A DNA stretch of 64,000 bases from Nectonema munidae (taxonomy: Eukaryota; Nematomorpha; Nectonematoida; Nectonematidae): assembly GCA_030549495.1 (NCBI GenBank), contig JAUIRK010000052.1:310001-374000 (forward strand), given 5' to 3'. The notes under the pieces are model-generated. The model searched no databases, had not been told where the DNA came from, and was given only the letters and a program-made list of their open reading frames with translations. A program made the translations under genes and the position numbers. Every line of letters begins with the position of its first letter. The stretch's first letter is position 1. Positions 12,501 to 27,500 of this stretch are shown here, piece by piece.

Positions 12501-15500
12501 TCTTTTTATATGCATTGCCGAAAGCAACATGATTCTCATTTTTTTATGATGAACAAAGCATCTTTTATTATTAGCGAGAGAATTTTGATTTTGAAACTCG
12601 GGAAAGGTCTTCTAGTAAAAAGATTTATAAATTTTATAAATACATAGTAAAATCCACAGGGGTCAAAATGTCTTGGCTCCCATTTCTTTTATGCTCGTAT
12701 AACACATGTTCTAGTAGATACGTTATAACGCGGGTTTGTGGCTTCGACCCCGCTATACACTGTATACAAAATGAAAATTTTAAAATCTGTTTGTTTCCAG
12801 GCAGGGAGCAGTAACGGTAAGCTTGAAATTCTCAAAAGCTATTGGACTTCTGTATGCGGGGATAAAATTTTGCATTCCAAATTGGTTGGTGTCTTTACAA
12901 ACTAATTAAAGCAATTTTGGATATGAAAACTTTTGGTTTCCCATAAAAATTCGCCAATTTACATTTTGACAGAGCTTAAAAAATATGAAAAGAAATCATA
13001 TTAGTAAGCTTTAAGGAACGGGTGTGTGTTTTATAATGCGTGTTGGTAACGCTAAAAAGCTCATTTTTTTTGTAAAAAAAAAAACGAATTTCGAAAAGTC
13101 TTTTATTAATTGACTGTTAAATCGTTTAATTTTTTAAACTTTGAAAAAAATTGTATATAAAAACAAGACAATAGAAATAGTTTTATAAAGCACAGTCGGC
13201 ATGATGTGTGTATAATAATACGACTATAATGCAAACGAATTTTTATTAAGGATGAAGGAAATTAGCAGGAGACATAGTTGATCTTTTCTTCTTACCGGGG
13301 GGTCTGATATTTTTAATATCAACTTTGGTCAACCCCCCCCCCCCCCTCCTACTTTTTAGATCGAGGCTAAAGTGAGCAAGCAGTTTCCGTCTTTCAATAC
13401 AAAAAGAGTGAAAATGAGAGAAATGAAGGCATAGAAGTACCCTTGTGGCCATATTTGAGGTAAATGCAGGACGCATATTTGATGCACGATACGAGGACAG
13501 TATTTGCACGTCACCATTCTAAAATGTAAAGCATGACGTTGGAGGGAAAGGGAATGCACAAAAAACTCTTACGCTTCTTCTTCCACTTTTGAGTTCTTTT
13601 CTCTCGTGAAATTTATCTTTTTAACGGAGCTATATGGAAAAAGTGAAAGAGATTACACATTTATTCTTGGAGAATAAATAATTCTATTTTAAAAGACAGA
13701 GAGGAACAAAGTAGAAATATTAATCATTTATACAATTGCTATGAAGAGAGACGCGTATAAGAATGACATTTCTGGAGGTGAACCTTTTTAAATGATTTCA
13801 ACTGTCGGAATTTTGGATCAATGTATTAATAATTTTTATTAAATTGCTATATAAAAAATACTAAAATGATTTTAAAGGTGTATTTGAATTATTATTATTA
13901 GTGGGGGATCAGCGATTGTTTTGAAAAATAATATATACTCCGTTTGCTCACATAGCAATGATGTCGGTCTTCTTTTGCCTTCGAGATCTTGTTTTACTTT
14001 ATACTGATCATTTTATTTTGTAGTTTTAACTCTTTGAAGACCACGCTTTGGAAGATTAATCCTCTGTTTTATATACTATAAGCACACCATTTTCAGTTCT
14101 GGGTACACCGGAGTCGCACTGATTCTCAAAGGGTTAAATAAATCTAATCTATACTCAACTCTCTAAACTTCAACATTACAATATTATACTTTAATTCTGA
14201 TAAAAAGCTTTTGAATAAACGATTTTGAAATAATTGAGTAATCACGAATTAGCAAAAAGTTATTGAATTAAAACAAAAGCAACAAATTTTCTATTAAGAA
14301 AAATGTCTAATTAGTTCTATAACTTATCTAATAAGAATAATTGTCTTAAAGTCTTTCATTTGAATGTAAGAAGATTGTTTTTAAAATCGTTTTTTGCTTT
14401 TTCTAAAATCTTCTTCAAATAATCCTTGGTTCTCTTCTACGCTGAAAACAATAAAAGCTGCCAAGTCTTTTATTTATTTCTATGAACTTTTAAAACCTAA
14501 TATAAACATTTGGAAAATCTTAAAAAATATTTTGCTTTGATTCCACTACAAAACTTTAAATTCATTCAAATGAATTTGCAATTCTTTGGATTTCTTTCGA
14601 TTACTTCAAAAGTTTCGCTATGATTTTTTAAACAAAGTTCTTCTTTTTTAGTGAAAAGATAAATTCTTGGCCTTGAAATCGACATCTCTTCTGTTAAAAA
14701 TCTTAACTCTTTAGGACATCTTACGAAACTTTTAAAAACGATTATTTTCGAAATATACTGTCGGCAGGCAACTTAAAAAAATTTTTAAGTGCATTTTCAA
14801 CCTGTCAAAGCAAGGAAATCATTTAAATCCTAAGTTTTAAAAAATGAACTTCTTACTCTTAACCGGTTAGCGTCCACAGTCGACTTTACAAAAATAAAAT
14901 CGTCTGCTTTTATCAATGCTCTTTAATACAAATCTTCTGCTTTACATTAGATATCGTCTGATTATTCTGGTCGTTAATGGGTTAAGAGAAGGAAAGAATA
15001 CTTGTTTAGAAAACGCATATTTTATTAAATATTTTTATCACCAGTAAAGATAATTCTTACCATCAGCAATTCTTAAATATAAAGAATACCACTTGGAAAA
15101 CTCTTACCAGAGTACTAAATGTTTACAACTATTTCATCGTGTTTTTCTTCCAAAACATTTGAAAGAACACTTTACATTCCAGAAACAAAAGTTGTACCCA
15201 AAACAATTTAAATACATTGATATCAAATTCAAACTCGTTTTTTAGTCTTTCGAATCTCTCAATGATTTTTAAATCTTTATCTTCATCTACCTCTTAAACC
15301 CTAAAACTCACAAAGGTTGTATCAATCATAAGAAAGAATCAAACACGTGGGAAAACAACAAGCTATATGCCAGCAAAATGATCTATTTTATCGATAAGCA
15401 CAAATTGATTAGCCGTAGTCAATACGCTTATAAACCAGGTAGTTCAACAGAGGAATCAATTGTCAAAATTTTCTTCTTCGAAATTCTAGAAAAAGACGAC

Positions 15501-18500
15501 GACTTAAGATACTGTTAATCACTCAAAACTACAAATTGAGTTCAGATCAAATTATCCAATAACATTGTTCCGTCTAACATCTCTAAAATTAATGTTTGTT
15601 TAGAAAAAATACATCTTTGATCTAGATTATATCGCCCAAGTTCTTCCTTAACCCCAGTCAAAAGCAATTTATTATGCTTATATTTTTGCCCATCTCAAAT
15701 ACCTCAACACGGTTAAACAAACTTAATCCAATTGTTGATACGTTTTTTGATGCGAGGAGAATGAATATAGTCCTGCATTGTATTTTCTATTCCCATTCTT
15801 ACGAGTTTTCCCTTTGAATTTAAATGTCCATACCCACAATACAAGAAACGCACACTTATCGCATATTGAAACCATGAACATCAGAAATCCTTTCAAAAAA
15901 ATCATACTAAAAACAGAGAAGCGTGTCGACAAATATTGTGTCTCTTTCAGTATATTAATTACGAGAGCTTCAAAAAAATTCATCATTGGAAAAGTGACAC
16001 CCTCGCTTGCGTTTTTCAATTTTTTTCAGAAGGAAGAAGTTTATTTAAAATGTTAAAGGTGATTTGATTATTTTCTTCTCCTTTGATTTTTTTACAGATG
16101 TTTACCTCCTTCCGGTTTCATCATTTAAATATTTTTTGGAATCTTTGCATCTCGATGAAAATGGGGTTTTCCCTTGCATCTCTACTGAAGTACAAACATA
16201 CTTTTTGGGTGTTATATTCATTATACTTATTATATTTTCTTAATTCTTTGTCTGTGTTGGATAGATCACGTCATCTACAGCAAAAAGTATAAACGCACAA
16301 ATGCAAATATGAACAAGAGGCGCATTTAGCACTTAGGAATGCGTAGAATTCATGGAAGCAGCAGTACCATACGGTGGTTGGCATGCCGGTTCTCAGTAGC
16401 GTAAACTTGCTTATCGCTACAGATGAAATCGTAAGCTTCCTTAAGAAACCTAACCATTAATAAGTTTCAAATACATTTTTTGATTGAGTCGCTACGCTGA
16501 TACGGTAAAGGGGTACACTTGCCTCCAACAACTACAGTTAAGAACGGTAGACTTACATTTGAGGTTGGGTCGGATCGTCTCCAAGCATGATGGTGTCTCC
16601 AGGGATTTCTGAGAAGCACTTTTCACAGTACACATATCTGTCATAAAGTAGATCACGAGTGCAAGTTCGGGCTGATGCAGGAATAATTTTTAAAGAAGGC
16701 GATCTATACGATTTCATGGAAGGCAAGCAAGAATGAAAGCAAAGCGAAAAAGAATTTTAGTCAAGAAGGAAGGAAGGAAGGAGACAGCGGTTTACGATGT
16801 CTCTCCTTTCAGAGAACAAATGACATGAATCACTTTTAAATCTCTTCCAAATTTTCGAATAATTTTTTAAATACAAAGCAGGCGGCATCTCATTGGTACG
16901 ATGTAAACTAAAATGTGGGATTGTCAAATTCTTGAGATTCTAGAATCCCTTACTGTAAAGTACTTTAATTTCACGATGACAAAATTTCGAGAATTAGGAT
17001 TTCTTAACCAAATTTGCGAGAATTTACTGTCGAATAAACATTTCTATAATTATAGATATTTGTCTTTAAAAAATAGTTTTTTTAAACTTGTTGAGCATTT
17101 AATATCGAAATTACAGTGATTTTTAATTTTATATATGGAAGATTTTAAATGTTACAAAAAAACTTGAAACTCTGGAAATTAAGTTAGCGGAATTTTCGTG
17201 TCCCCAAAATTTTTGTGTTTGCGATACTTTAGAGTAGAAACGTATAAAAATTATTTTTTTTAAATAAGTAAAAAATTTTCAGAGGTTTATTGTAAATATC
17301 CATTTATAATTTTATGTGACATTTAATTATTGTTTTACAAATAATGTAAAACTCCAAAGTTTTAATATATATAAATATGGGAAAATCTAAAGAGCTCAGA
17401 ATTGCAATTTTTTTTCAACTTCTGTTGGAGTCATCCCGATGAAGATCCATCTTAATATTTATGCGATGCTACTTTTGATCGATACACTATTCAATGTTTA
17501 TCTTTTTTTCCAATTTTTAAATAAAATTATTATATTATTATATTAAATTATGCCAAATATTAAAATGAGGCATTTGTGCTGATGAATGTAAATGTAAATT
17601 CAAGGTTGACCAATGAGAATAATACCTACTGTAAATTTTCATTTTTTCAGAAATGAATTTATGCGATGCTACTTTTGATCGATACACTATTCAATGTTTA
17701 TCTTTTTTTCCAATTTTTAAATAAAATTATTATATTATTATATTAAATTATGCCAAATATTAAAATGAGGCATTTGTGCTGATGAATGTAAATGTAAATT
17801 CAAGGTTGACCAATGAGAATACTACATACTGTACATTGTTCTTTACGAATAAACTAATTTTACAATTTGATGGAAGAAAAAGATGTAAAAAAATTGGATC
17901 CATGTCATTTGTACAAAATAAAATAGTTAAAAGCAAACAAAAAGCGAATTGTTACGTGTTCAAACAGTTTCTCGAAAATATTGCTTTAATACTTTGCGGA
18001 CCATAATTTTTAAGATTTATCGTCTTTTTCATTGATTTTTTTAAAATGAAACACTAATCTCTCACTGAGCCTGGAAGCGTTAATATAGTTGTTTTATTGC
18101 ACATCTAAATCAAATTTTTATAAGAGATACTATCTTGTAGAACTGTTGTTGTTATCAAAAAAAAACTTTAAACATTTTATTTTTATAGAGTTAGGAAGAA
18201 AATAGTAATTAGATCTACAAAACTTTTTCCCATTTTATCTCATCATAGTCTTTAAAAAAAAATAAATGAATGATAATGTACCGTAGAGTGTTTTCATCGA
18301 AAAGGCACAATTGCGCCGCTTGTATAGAACTATGGGGAAAGCAAGCTTGATGTAGGATCGAACCCAAGACCTTGAGTTATCGAATCCAGCATCTAACCAA
18401 CCATACTCACGCCCCAAAAAGTGCAACGAAATTTATAATTAAATAGCAGTAAAATTATTACTTATTTTATTTGTGATTTAGTCGTCAGTACTTACAGTAA

Positions 18501-21500
18501 TGAATTGAAAGAGAACTGCGAGCTTAAAAAATTATATCAAACTCTATAAATTCAACAACTTTTGAAAAACTTTATCGACATGTTTGCACTGCCTAAAATA
18601 TGAAACTTGTTGTAAACCAAATTAAATGAATGTAAGTAAGAATTCTCGAAACGAATAGAAAGGCAAATATATCTGCAAATATTGAGGACATAATGGGCCG
18701 GATTCCTGAATTGAACACGTAACAATAAGGCAAAGTAAAGCGAAGCGAAGCAAGCTAAGAAAAGTGTTGAGTGATTTGAGGAGTGATAAATAAATACTTG
18801 TTTTCGTAGGACATGTAAAACATATCACGAGAGATGGTGCAAAGTGAGTTTCCGAGACAGCACAAGACTTGGGGCTGGAATACGCGTTTCTGGCCGCAAC
18901 AGTATCCGAGAGAGTACATTACCGGATCGATTTCTGCTTCAAAGACTTCTTGAAGCTAATCAAAAATATGGTCATCACATGTGTGCGAAGAAACACGACT
19001 CAATCGCAATAATCACGTGAAATGATGTTCTACCGAATACCCCTAAATTTATTGTTTTTTTTAGCAATTCTACGATATACTAGGATTTTCCATTAGAAAA
19101 AATAACGCCATTATTAAAAATTTTTATATAAAGGCTAACATATAAAACAGTCACAGATGCGTATAAATTAAAAATATTTCATTAGAATCTTGGTCTTGGA
19201 GAGAATTAGCCAGTCTTCTTTCAGCCGATGATCTCTATTTCTTGATGGCTATTTAACTTTTGTTACATTTATCTTGATTCTAAATACTACTACTTCTTGA
19301 TCTAGATGGTCTGGATTCGATTCCTGATCGTGACTATCCTTACCATCTGTTTCCAGCTATGAAAGATTATTCTTTCCTATGGATGCGATACCGATAACTA
19401 AAAAAAATTTGTAAGAAAATTATTTTGCTGGCGAAATTAATAAATCTGCCATATGTTTGGAAAAATTGAATTAGTGCATTCGAAAATGTTTACATAATAT
19501 CGAATAATCATTATTAAATAATTTGTACAAAAATGAATGCCCAAGACTATCAAAAATTAGCATGACCACTAAAAAATAGTAAAATTAGAGCAACAATTAT
19601 CCAACTAAAATAAATTATGGAAGATATTACTACAACTAAAAACTAGTTTCATTTGCATTTCCTTTATTTTCTAATACTTGACACGAATCTATAATTTAAA
19701 AGCTTGTGAATATCGATGGAAAGTGCAGCAACTTGAAAAATATGAAGGAAATGAATGAAAAAACCAAATCAAAGATAAACCAAGTTGAAGATGTGTTTTA
19801 AATGATAAGACAAATGGTTGTTCATAAATTCATTTAATAATGAAATATGAGGAAATTAAAACTTGATACAGAAAGATTTTATACTTGAGCAATACATTAA
19901 CGCCATCTAAAAACCAAATATTTCAAATTTTGATATTTAAGTTTAATTGTAGGTTATCAGCTATAAAATTACATTTAAAAAAAAATTAAAACTCTATAAC
20001 TTAGTGATTTCCAAAACACATTAGGTGTTGTTGCACTTTTAGAAAAGTTTTTTTTGTAGCCGACGAAAATATCTCAGAATGACACACATAAATTCTCAAA
20101 TTGCTCGTTTATCTTATGCAGAGATGTAACGGATATCTGAATTCGCAGATACGGATTATCCGCAAAAATTTTTACATCCTCATTCGAGTTTAAGTTTGAA
20201 CATCCGCAATTCTTTTTTTCAGATTTTTACTTTATCCAAAACTTTTATGATAACATATAATATACATTGATTGACATCTCTCTAAATTTTTTAGAAGTAA
20301 AAAATTGCGCTTGATTAGAATAGCTATTATGATATCCGTATTTAATCTTATGTTGTAAATATGAAACTTTTTAAATCTTTTTTTTTATCCAATTTAATTT
20401 GTGCCTAAGCATTAATCCCAATTCTCTAAGTTCAGGTGGAATATTTTTCTCCTCCATTTTTTTGCATTTTCATAATCCATATATTTTTCATATCTTCCAT
20501 GAAATAATATTTTTTGTTTTTGTATTTTTGGTGGTCTTATTGGTTTACTCCACTTTTCTATATGAATGTAATCAAAATGCCTTTTTAAGTCTTATTCTTT
20601 ATTTTTTTAGATGTTTTTAAGCTTGTGTGTACTGGCTTAATGTTCACATCAATTAAAACATCATAAAAAGTTTTTATGAAATATCGGCCACATGATCGGG
20701 GAAACTGTGATGTAGTATAGGTAAGAAGAGAAGGAGACAAAACTAACCTTTTGGCAGTACTTGTAAACTTTGGATGTCTTACGATTGTACACGTAGGCAT
20801 TGTTGAACATTTGATACACATTTTCGATATACTGCCATGGATCCGTGTATTGCTCTGAATCAAGTTTCTTTTTGATTGTGGATAAATCCATTGGCGTTTT
20901 TATTATTTGGTAGTAATCCTAAAATATTCGAAACGCCTCATAAATATCACAACGATCAAAGATTTACACTCGTTAAAAAAAATAAAGAATAGAACACTAC
21001 TTAAAACGTCCATCAAGAGATAAATGACCTTTTTAATAATTAAGTTAATTATGAATTCATTGAAAAAAGATGCTACTAATTGGAAAAATGAGAAATTTGA
21101 ACAGGGCAAAAATATTTCAAATACTTAAAATAGCATTATCAAAGAATTAAGTTTCATTTTTTGAATCATTTATACCAAAATTTGCTATTATACATATATT
21201 ATTGAGAGAGGTTGTCAGCTATGTGGCATCTGGAGAGCACGAGTCAAGCTAAAATTTTTTTATTTGCAAATAAAAATATAAAATAAGGAAACTTTATTTT
21301 AACAAAGCAATAATTTTTTTAATTTATGATGTAAAAATAAACTCATTGAAACACATTATAAATAAAAGTGTCAATAAAAGTCTTTCTCAGTCTGACATGT
21401 TTCTTCGATCGCCTGCTATAATGCAGTTAATATTCTAGCACAATACTTATTATAAATTTTTGGAATCGCTGTTCAAATTCAGATACTCAATATTTGAATA

Positions 21501-24500
21501 AAATGTATGAAGTGTTAATAATAATGACTTACTGGAATTTGTAAGACACTGGGATCTACAGGTTGACGGAAAGGAAGGGACTCTGGATCTTGTTGGTAAA
21601 GTTTTTCAAGTGTTGGCATCAATTTTTGCCTCAACTCTTCTGGCGTAAACACTAAAAAGAAAGATAAACTTACATTTATACATGAAAACTAAGGTTTCAC
21701 ATAAAATAATGTAAAATTAGTTTAACCCAAATGTTATCTAGAAAAAGCAGACGTCAGCAGACGAATGTTGGGTTATTGTTCCTGTAGAAGAGGAAAGTAG
21801 ACAAACTCGATTTCAAATATAATTCAATAGGAATTAGTATTTAACGCCTGCTTTGAGCAAACTAAAATACGTTAAGCAATTTAATGTAAAAACACCTTAA
21901 CCCATTAAGTAGCATAGAAATCAGACGATATCTAAAAACCGCAGACGATTTATATTCAAAGTCATTGAAAAAAGCAGATGAAGATGAAACTACTTATGTT
22001 CCCAAATGGGAGCATTGGGACTTAATGGGTTAAAATAAAGAAATCTCTGAACCCTTATAAGTATTAGATTTTTTGTCGAGGAAGCTATTCAATATTATCA
22101 TGGTTTTCAAAAAGTGAGCAATCAAAAAATTTTGGGGCAAGAGATATTTTAATTTATTAATTTTTTATATAAAATTATATAGGTAACGAAACTGAAGCAA
22201 AATACTTTTGTTAGAGCAGTCTAAAGTATAAAAAATTTCATCAGATATATTTTGGAAAAAAATTATAATATATCATTGAAAAAGAGAAACAGGCGATTAG
22301 TTTGCAATAACTGGAGCCATATCCTCGTTCACTTTAAATAAATAAAATTGTATCGGAAAAAAAGAGAATGTTAGGCGTTAAAATGTTGGCCTCCATGCCA
22401 AACTTATTTAAAAGTTTAAGGAATAATAAAAGAGCGCCTTACATGATGAAATGGGTGGCTTATTATTGCTGTGGTTCTTTGTTGTGGTGGTGTTTGTGCT
22501 TACGACTTCCTCTTTAACGGTCTCACTCTTCAAAATGTCTGTGGAAAGGATGTTACCCTTGACGCCTTCTTCTTCTTTGCAATCAATGGACATGGCATTT
22601 GTGGCGAAATTTTTGGTATCTAACTTGTCACTGCTTTTAACAAAGTGTAGGCATGAAGAGGAATCATTCTTTGTAGGAGATAGAATTTCTTTCTTTATGA
22701 CTGAAAAAGAAATCATCTTTTATAACTACTATATGTATGTTTAAATTGGCGCTCCAAAATTTTTGAAAGTGAGAACTCCTTTAGTTCACCCAACATGATA
22801 CATAGTTGACTTATTATAACGATGAAAAGGTCTTAGCTCCAGTTTTTTAATGGCCAGATCGATTATAAAGCGCGTTCGTGGCTTGGACGCCGCGTTTCTG
22901 CGTTATAAACGATCTACTGCGTATTGTAAACGTAGATAAAATACCAGTATTTTCAAACTTCTTCCCACTACAATTTTCATTAGAATTATTCGTGGCAGAA
23001 GGAGATGGTTGGTGGTAATTGGAGGTATAGGAAATTTCACTTTTGGGAGATTTGTAAATGAAAGAGGAATTATTGGAAGATGGTAATGAAGATGAAACTG
23101 GAAGAGTGTTGGTTGTTGAGGAAGAAAGATAAGCGGCAGGCGATGTTGTAGCTAGAGACGGAATGTCAGCGTTGATGCTTGAGTGGTTGGTTATACTACT
23201 GCAATTGTTATTGTTGGCGTAAAAAGGCGAAGCAGCATCGTTAATACTCTTATTGACTGGTAAATTGTATTCGGGAGGTGGCATATGATTCTGGGAAAAG
23301 GAAAATTTGTTAGTGAAAAAAGATTTTTTTGGAAGACACTGATGTAATATTAGGGCTTAAAGGGCTAAAAGCAGAAGATAGAAAATTTAAGTGAGGTTCA
23401 CAAAATAATTTTATTCGATAGAGCGCAAAATAATATAAAGTATTATTTTTTTAAAGTGCCCACATTATTATTTATTCAAGAATGAAAACAGGTTCGAGCT
23501 ATAATCATCAAAGTCAAAAAGGTATATTACAGAAATAGTAGATATATGAATTATTTTCATAGTATATATCTAAATAAGCAAACAAAAAATTGGAAAAGTA
23601 GAAAAGCGAAACATTATTCATTATAAATTCAGTAGTTGGCAAGGCTACACACTGCCAATGGATAAAGGTTGACTGCTTGTTCCCGAAGAACACTACCCCA
23701 ACGTACATCTATCTATGTGAAGCAGCGTTTTCCGCCATATGGTTAATTAAATTTAAAAAAAAATGAAATCTTCCTTGATGCTTGCCATCGTTGTTTAGCT
23801 TTAACACCAGAAAACATGGCTACAAAAGAGCAGTCTTTCAAAATACGGGAAGAGAGGGCCAGTTCCGAGGCTACCCGCAAACGTTTGCGAAACCCGTACA
23901 TAATTGCGGGTGCTGGCCCTTTGTGTATGCCGATTTTTTTTATTTACTTATTTTACTTTTAAAATTTTTGAAGGGTTTGAATGTTTCTAGTGAATTTATA
24001 ATCATTACATTGAAATTTCACTTTTTTTAGACCCAATTTACATTAGCTATCCAAAATGTATATCGTGTTTAAAGAGTTTTAAAAACTCTTTGCAGCCCAA
24101 CGTTGTCAAAATGGCACAATTTTGAAAGGTAAAATTTAAAACAATTTTTTTTTGAAAACGTGATATTTTATTTATTGATTAATTCATCATTGGTTTAATG
24201 TTTATGGAAAAAATTTTGTAATCTAAAAAACAATCAGTAAGTAAATATTATAAAAAAATATAAAAATTTACTTGTAAATTTGAAAGTTAAAAAAAACTTT
24301 TTTTTAAGTTTATAATTTGATCTATATTCAATCATAAATATTATTATTAAATTTTTTTGAAAGAATTTTTAGTAGTAACAAAAATAATTATCTTCCCAAA
24401 ATTGGAAAATTGGTTAGTTTTGACACTAAAAAACAAACCCCGACTTCTAAATTTCATTAGATATCGATTCTTGTTCAAACCCCTTTAAAATATGCGAGAA

Positions 24501-27500
24501 CCCCGAAACTCAGATTAGACAAAAATAGGATAGACACTTACATTTTCAAATTTAACAAAAATGTTGGAAGAGGCAGGTGAAGAACTCGAGGACAATAGTG
24601 GAGGCTGTGATTGTTGTTGTTGTTGCTGCTGTTGAAGTTGTGATGAGTGGTGGGGAAAGTGGGGAGGGTTTGTGTTGTAAACGTATGAAGAAATGGCAGG
24701 GTTGTTGGCTTTGATGTTGGAAGAGACGGCATTGCTAGAGGAGAATATTGCAGGCGAAGCTGCATTACTACTGGATAAGTGGCGTTGCAGAATCGAAGAT
24801 ACAGGACTAGAAGGCGGGTGGTAGGCAGAGGAAGACGCGTACGGAGACTGAGCCATCGACTGCAAAAAGTTAAACAAGAGTCAGTGTACCTATAGCAACA
24901 TCGCTCAATAGGGCCTAGGTATTTAAAAAAGTTACTACCACCAATCCCGGAATCACTAATTCGGACCTTCGTTAATCCGGCACTATAATTATTCCGGCAA
25001 TCTTTAATCCAGTAAAATTATTGAAAGATTGATTCAATTAACAACTCAGCTTCTTGAAAGTTTAGTAAAATAAAAGTTTCATAAATGAAGAAGAACTAAT
25101 GAGTCTCTATATCTTGCAAGAAAGACCAAAGCACCACGCAAAACAAGAAGCTTAAAAGAGTTTTCCTTCTGACTACATTCACTCATATAAAACTCTCGAA
25201 TAATTATAAAAAAAATTGTAAAAATTGGACACTTTATTGTTGATTTTTGCTAACTAGTTTCGGAGTATAAACTCCTTTTAAAAAAGCAAATATATAAATA
25301 ATAAAATAATGAGAATGTGATTATACTTCTAAATTTAAAATACTTTTTTAAATATACTAGATTCAGTTATTTGTTTTCAGTTGTTTTCTATATAAATCAA
25401 TTCCTGTAATGTGCCTGATAGAATACTTCATTTTCAAATGAAAAGCCTATTCGCCCCCTCCTCCCACGAGTTTTTTAAACTAGTGTATATGCGATATGCG
25501 AATTTAATTAAAATATTTTCGCTGGAAGTATAGTATTTAAATTCACCAATTTTGTAAAAAAAAACATGAAGTAGTCTTATAAATTTAGGTATGCGTTGCA
25601 TAGACTCTATTTTAAAAGATTACTTGAATATTCGGTCTCCCTTGGTATTTCCAGACCAGTAATTTTGAAAATTAAAAAAAAAATTCGCCCCCAATAATTT
25701 TTTAGGATGTGCACCCCTGATTATCCCCCCTCCTCCGAATTTATTTTGCACACCCCGCCCCGGAACTACATTGAAATATATAAAATCCTCCTCCTCCTCC
25801 CTCTGTACGTGGAGTCTAGCGACCGGCCAGCATAAAATAAAATATAGAAAAGTATTTTCTTATGATTCTTAATTATAAGTAAGCTTTTATGAGCGATACG
25901 CTGTGAAAATAGGCTAAGAAAAAGTTGGTGCAAAGAAACTTACTTTATTTTGCGTTTCCATGTAGGAGTAAAGGATGGGGTCTTTGCAGGTCATTTTATT
26001 CTTGGAAACAGTGATGTTTGGGGGCGCACTTCCTTTATTCATGGAGGGCGGAAACTGATAGTAGGGCGAGGCAGGGTATCGTGGAGGCATGGCGGACTTA
26101 TTGACATTTCCTACGCTAGACGGAAAAGAGGATGTGAGAGGTGAGGAGGGAGACATGAATCGGTAGCAGTCGGCAGGCGGACCGCCTCGGTTCATATCGC
26201 TGACGGATGGGATGAAATTTGAGGGTAGTTGAGTTAGTGTTGCGTTCGCAATGTGATGATTATTGGCGTAGGAAATATTTTGATATTGCTGAGAAGTGTC
26301 TTGGTATTGGGGAGGGGCTTGTTGTTTGGGGGACAGGTAGGAAGAATTGTGCTGAGACATCATTATGCTGGAGATGGAAGAGGATGAAGTCGATGAGGAG
26401 AGGGAGGTGGAGAGCTGATGATCGGGACCTGTCATGGCACATTGCTGTTGTTGTTGTTGATGATGTTGCTTTTTGATTCGATCTTCTTCCTTCTTTTCGA
26501 GATCTTTTTGAATTTTGTATATCTTTTGAGCGATCATGTGAGTGTAGTCGGCCTATTCAAAATTTAAAAAAAATGTCAAAGCTTCAGTAGCAATTCAGTG
26601 TTTTTCTCGAAAATATTTAAATTGCAGTAGGATGTGAATTTTTTTCTTTATTTATTTTGAATATTTTTCTTACAACCCGGTTTCTGGTAATCAACTATAA
26701 TTCTGTTTGTTTTTATAATTATAATGTAAAAGAGCTATAAAAAAAGTTGACATTATGCCAAAGATAAAAATTTTCTGCCTAGATTAATACAGTATGCGCG
26801 AATTTGGTCTTTGTATAATTCGTTATTACAAATGTCTAAACGGTATAATTTAATAATTAAATAAATAAATTTGTAGAGTTATATTATAATGGGAAAGAAG
26901 TATAAATATAATGTGTGTGTGTGTGGGCCTCTTAGTAAATTTATTGGGTGAAAGAACGAGCCAGAATTAACTTTTCGCCTCCACCCAAAATGGCATTGAT
27001 AAGAACGTTTGATGCATACATAGAAGTAGCAAGCGCTATACTTAAAGATTAACCCTATTAGTGCTGGGCCAAATTTGTCCATTCAAGTGCTGGAGGGGGG
27101 GGGGGGCGTAAAGTGCCCCTCTATTTTTCTCAGATATTATAAATTTACATATAAATTTCAATTATGCTGAATTCAGTGGTGATGTCCATTTTTTATGAAA
27201 ATCAATCAAACCTCGATTTATATATGACAGCTCATTTCAAAAAGAAACTTTTTATTTAAGTAATTATATAAAGTTTTAAACAGATATACCCATTTTTAAG
27301 CATGCTGTATTTAAACTTGTAAATCAATGTCAAATAAATAAACTTCAAAATAATTCTACTTTTAGTATTTCTCTGATAATTATTTTCTTAATTTATTTAA
27401 TAAACTAACTTTAGATGCTTAATTCACTCAAAATATTTCATTTGCCAGAAAAATAAATTCGTTATCGGCTCGTAATCTCTACGCCATATCTTCTATACTT

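Noticed and set aside
16638-16690. Upstream extension of CBP exon 14 (reads [12 protein letters not shown])
   Set aside because: It looks like the LCTIPRDATYFSYQNRY segment, but that segment is already encoded by exon 13. The acceptor TATGACAG at 16638 joins AA|A TAT in phase and restores NKYVYCEKC.
18235-18426. Minus-strand open frame
   Set aside because: It runs through the tRNA-SINE head and is not a protein.
25950-26476. Plus-strand frames opposite CBP exon 7
   Set aside because: Antisense shadows of the Gln/Ser-rich coding exon.
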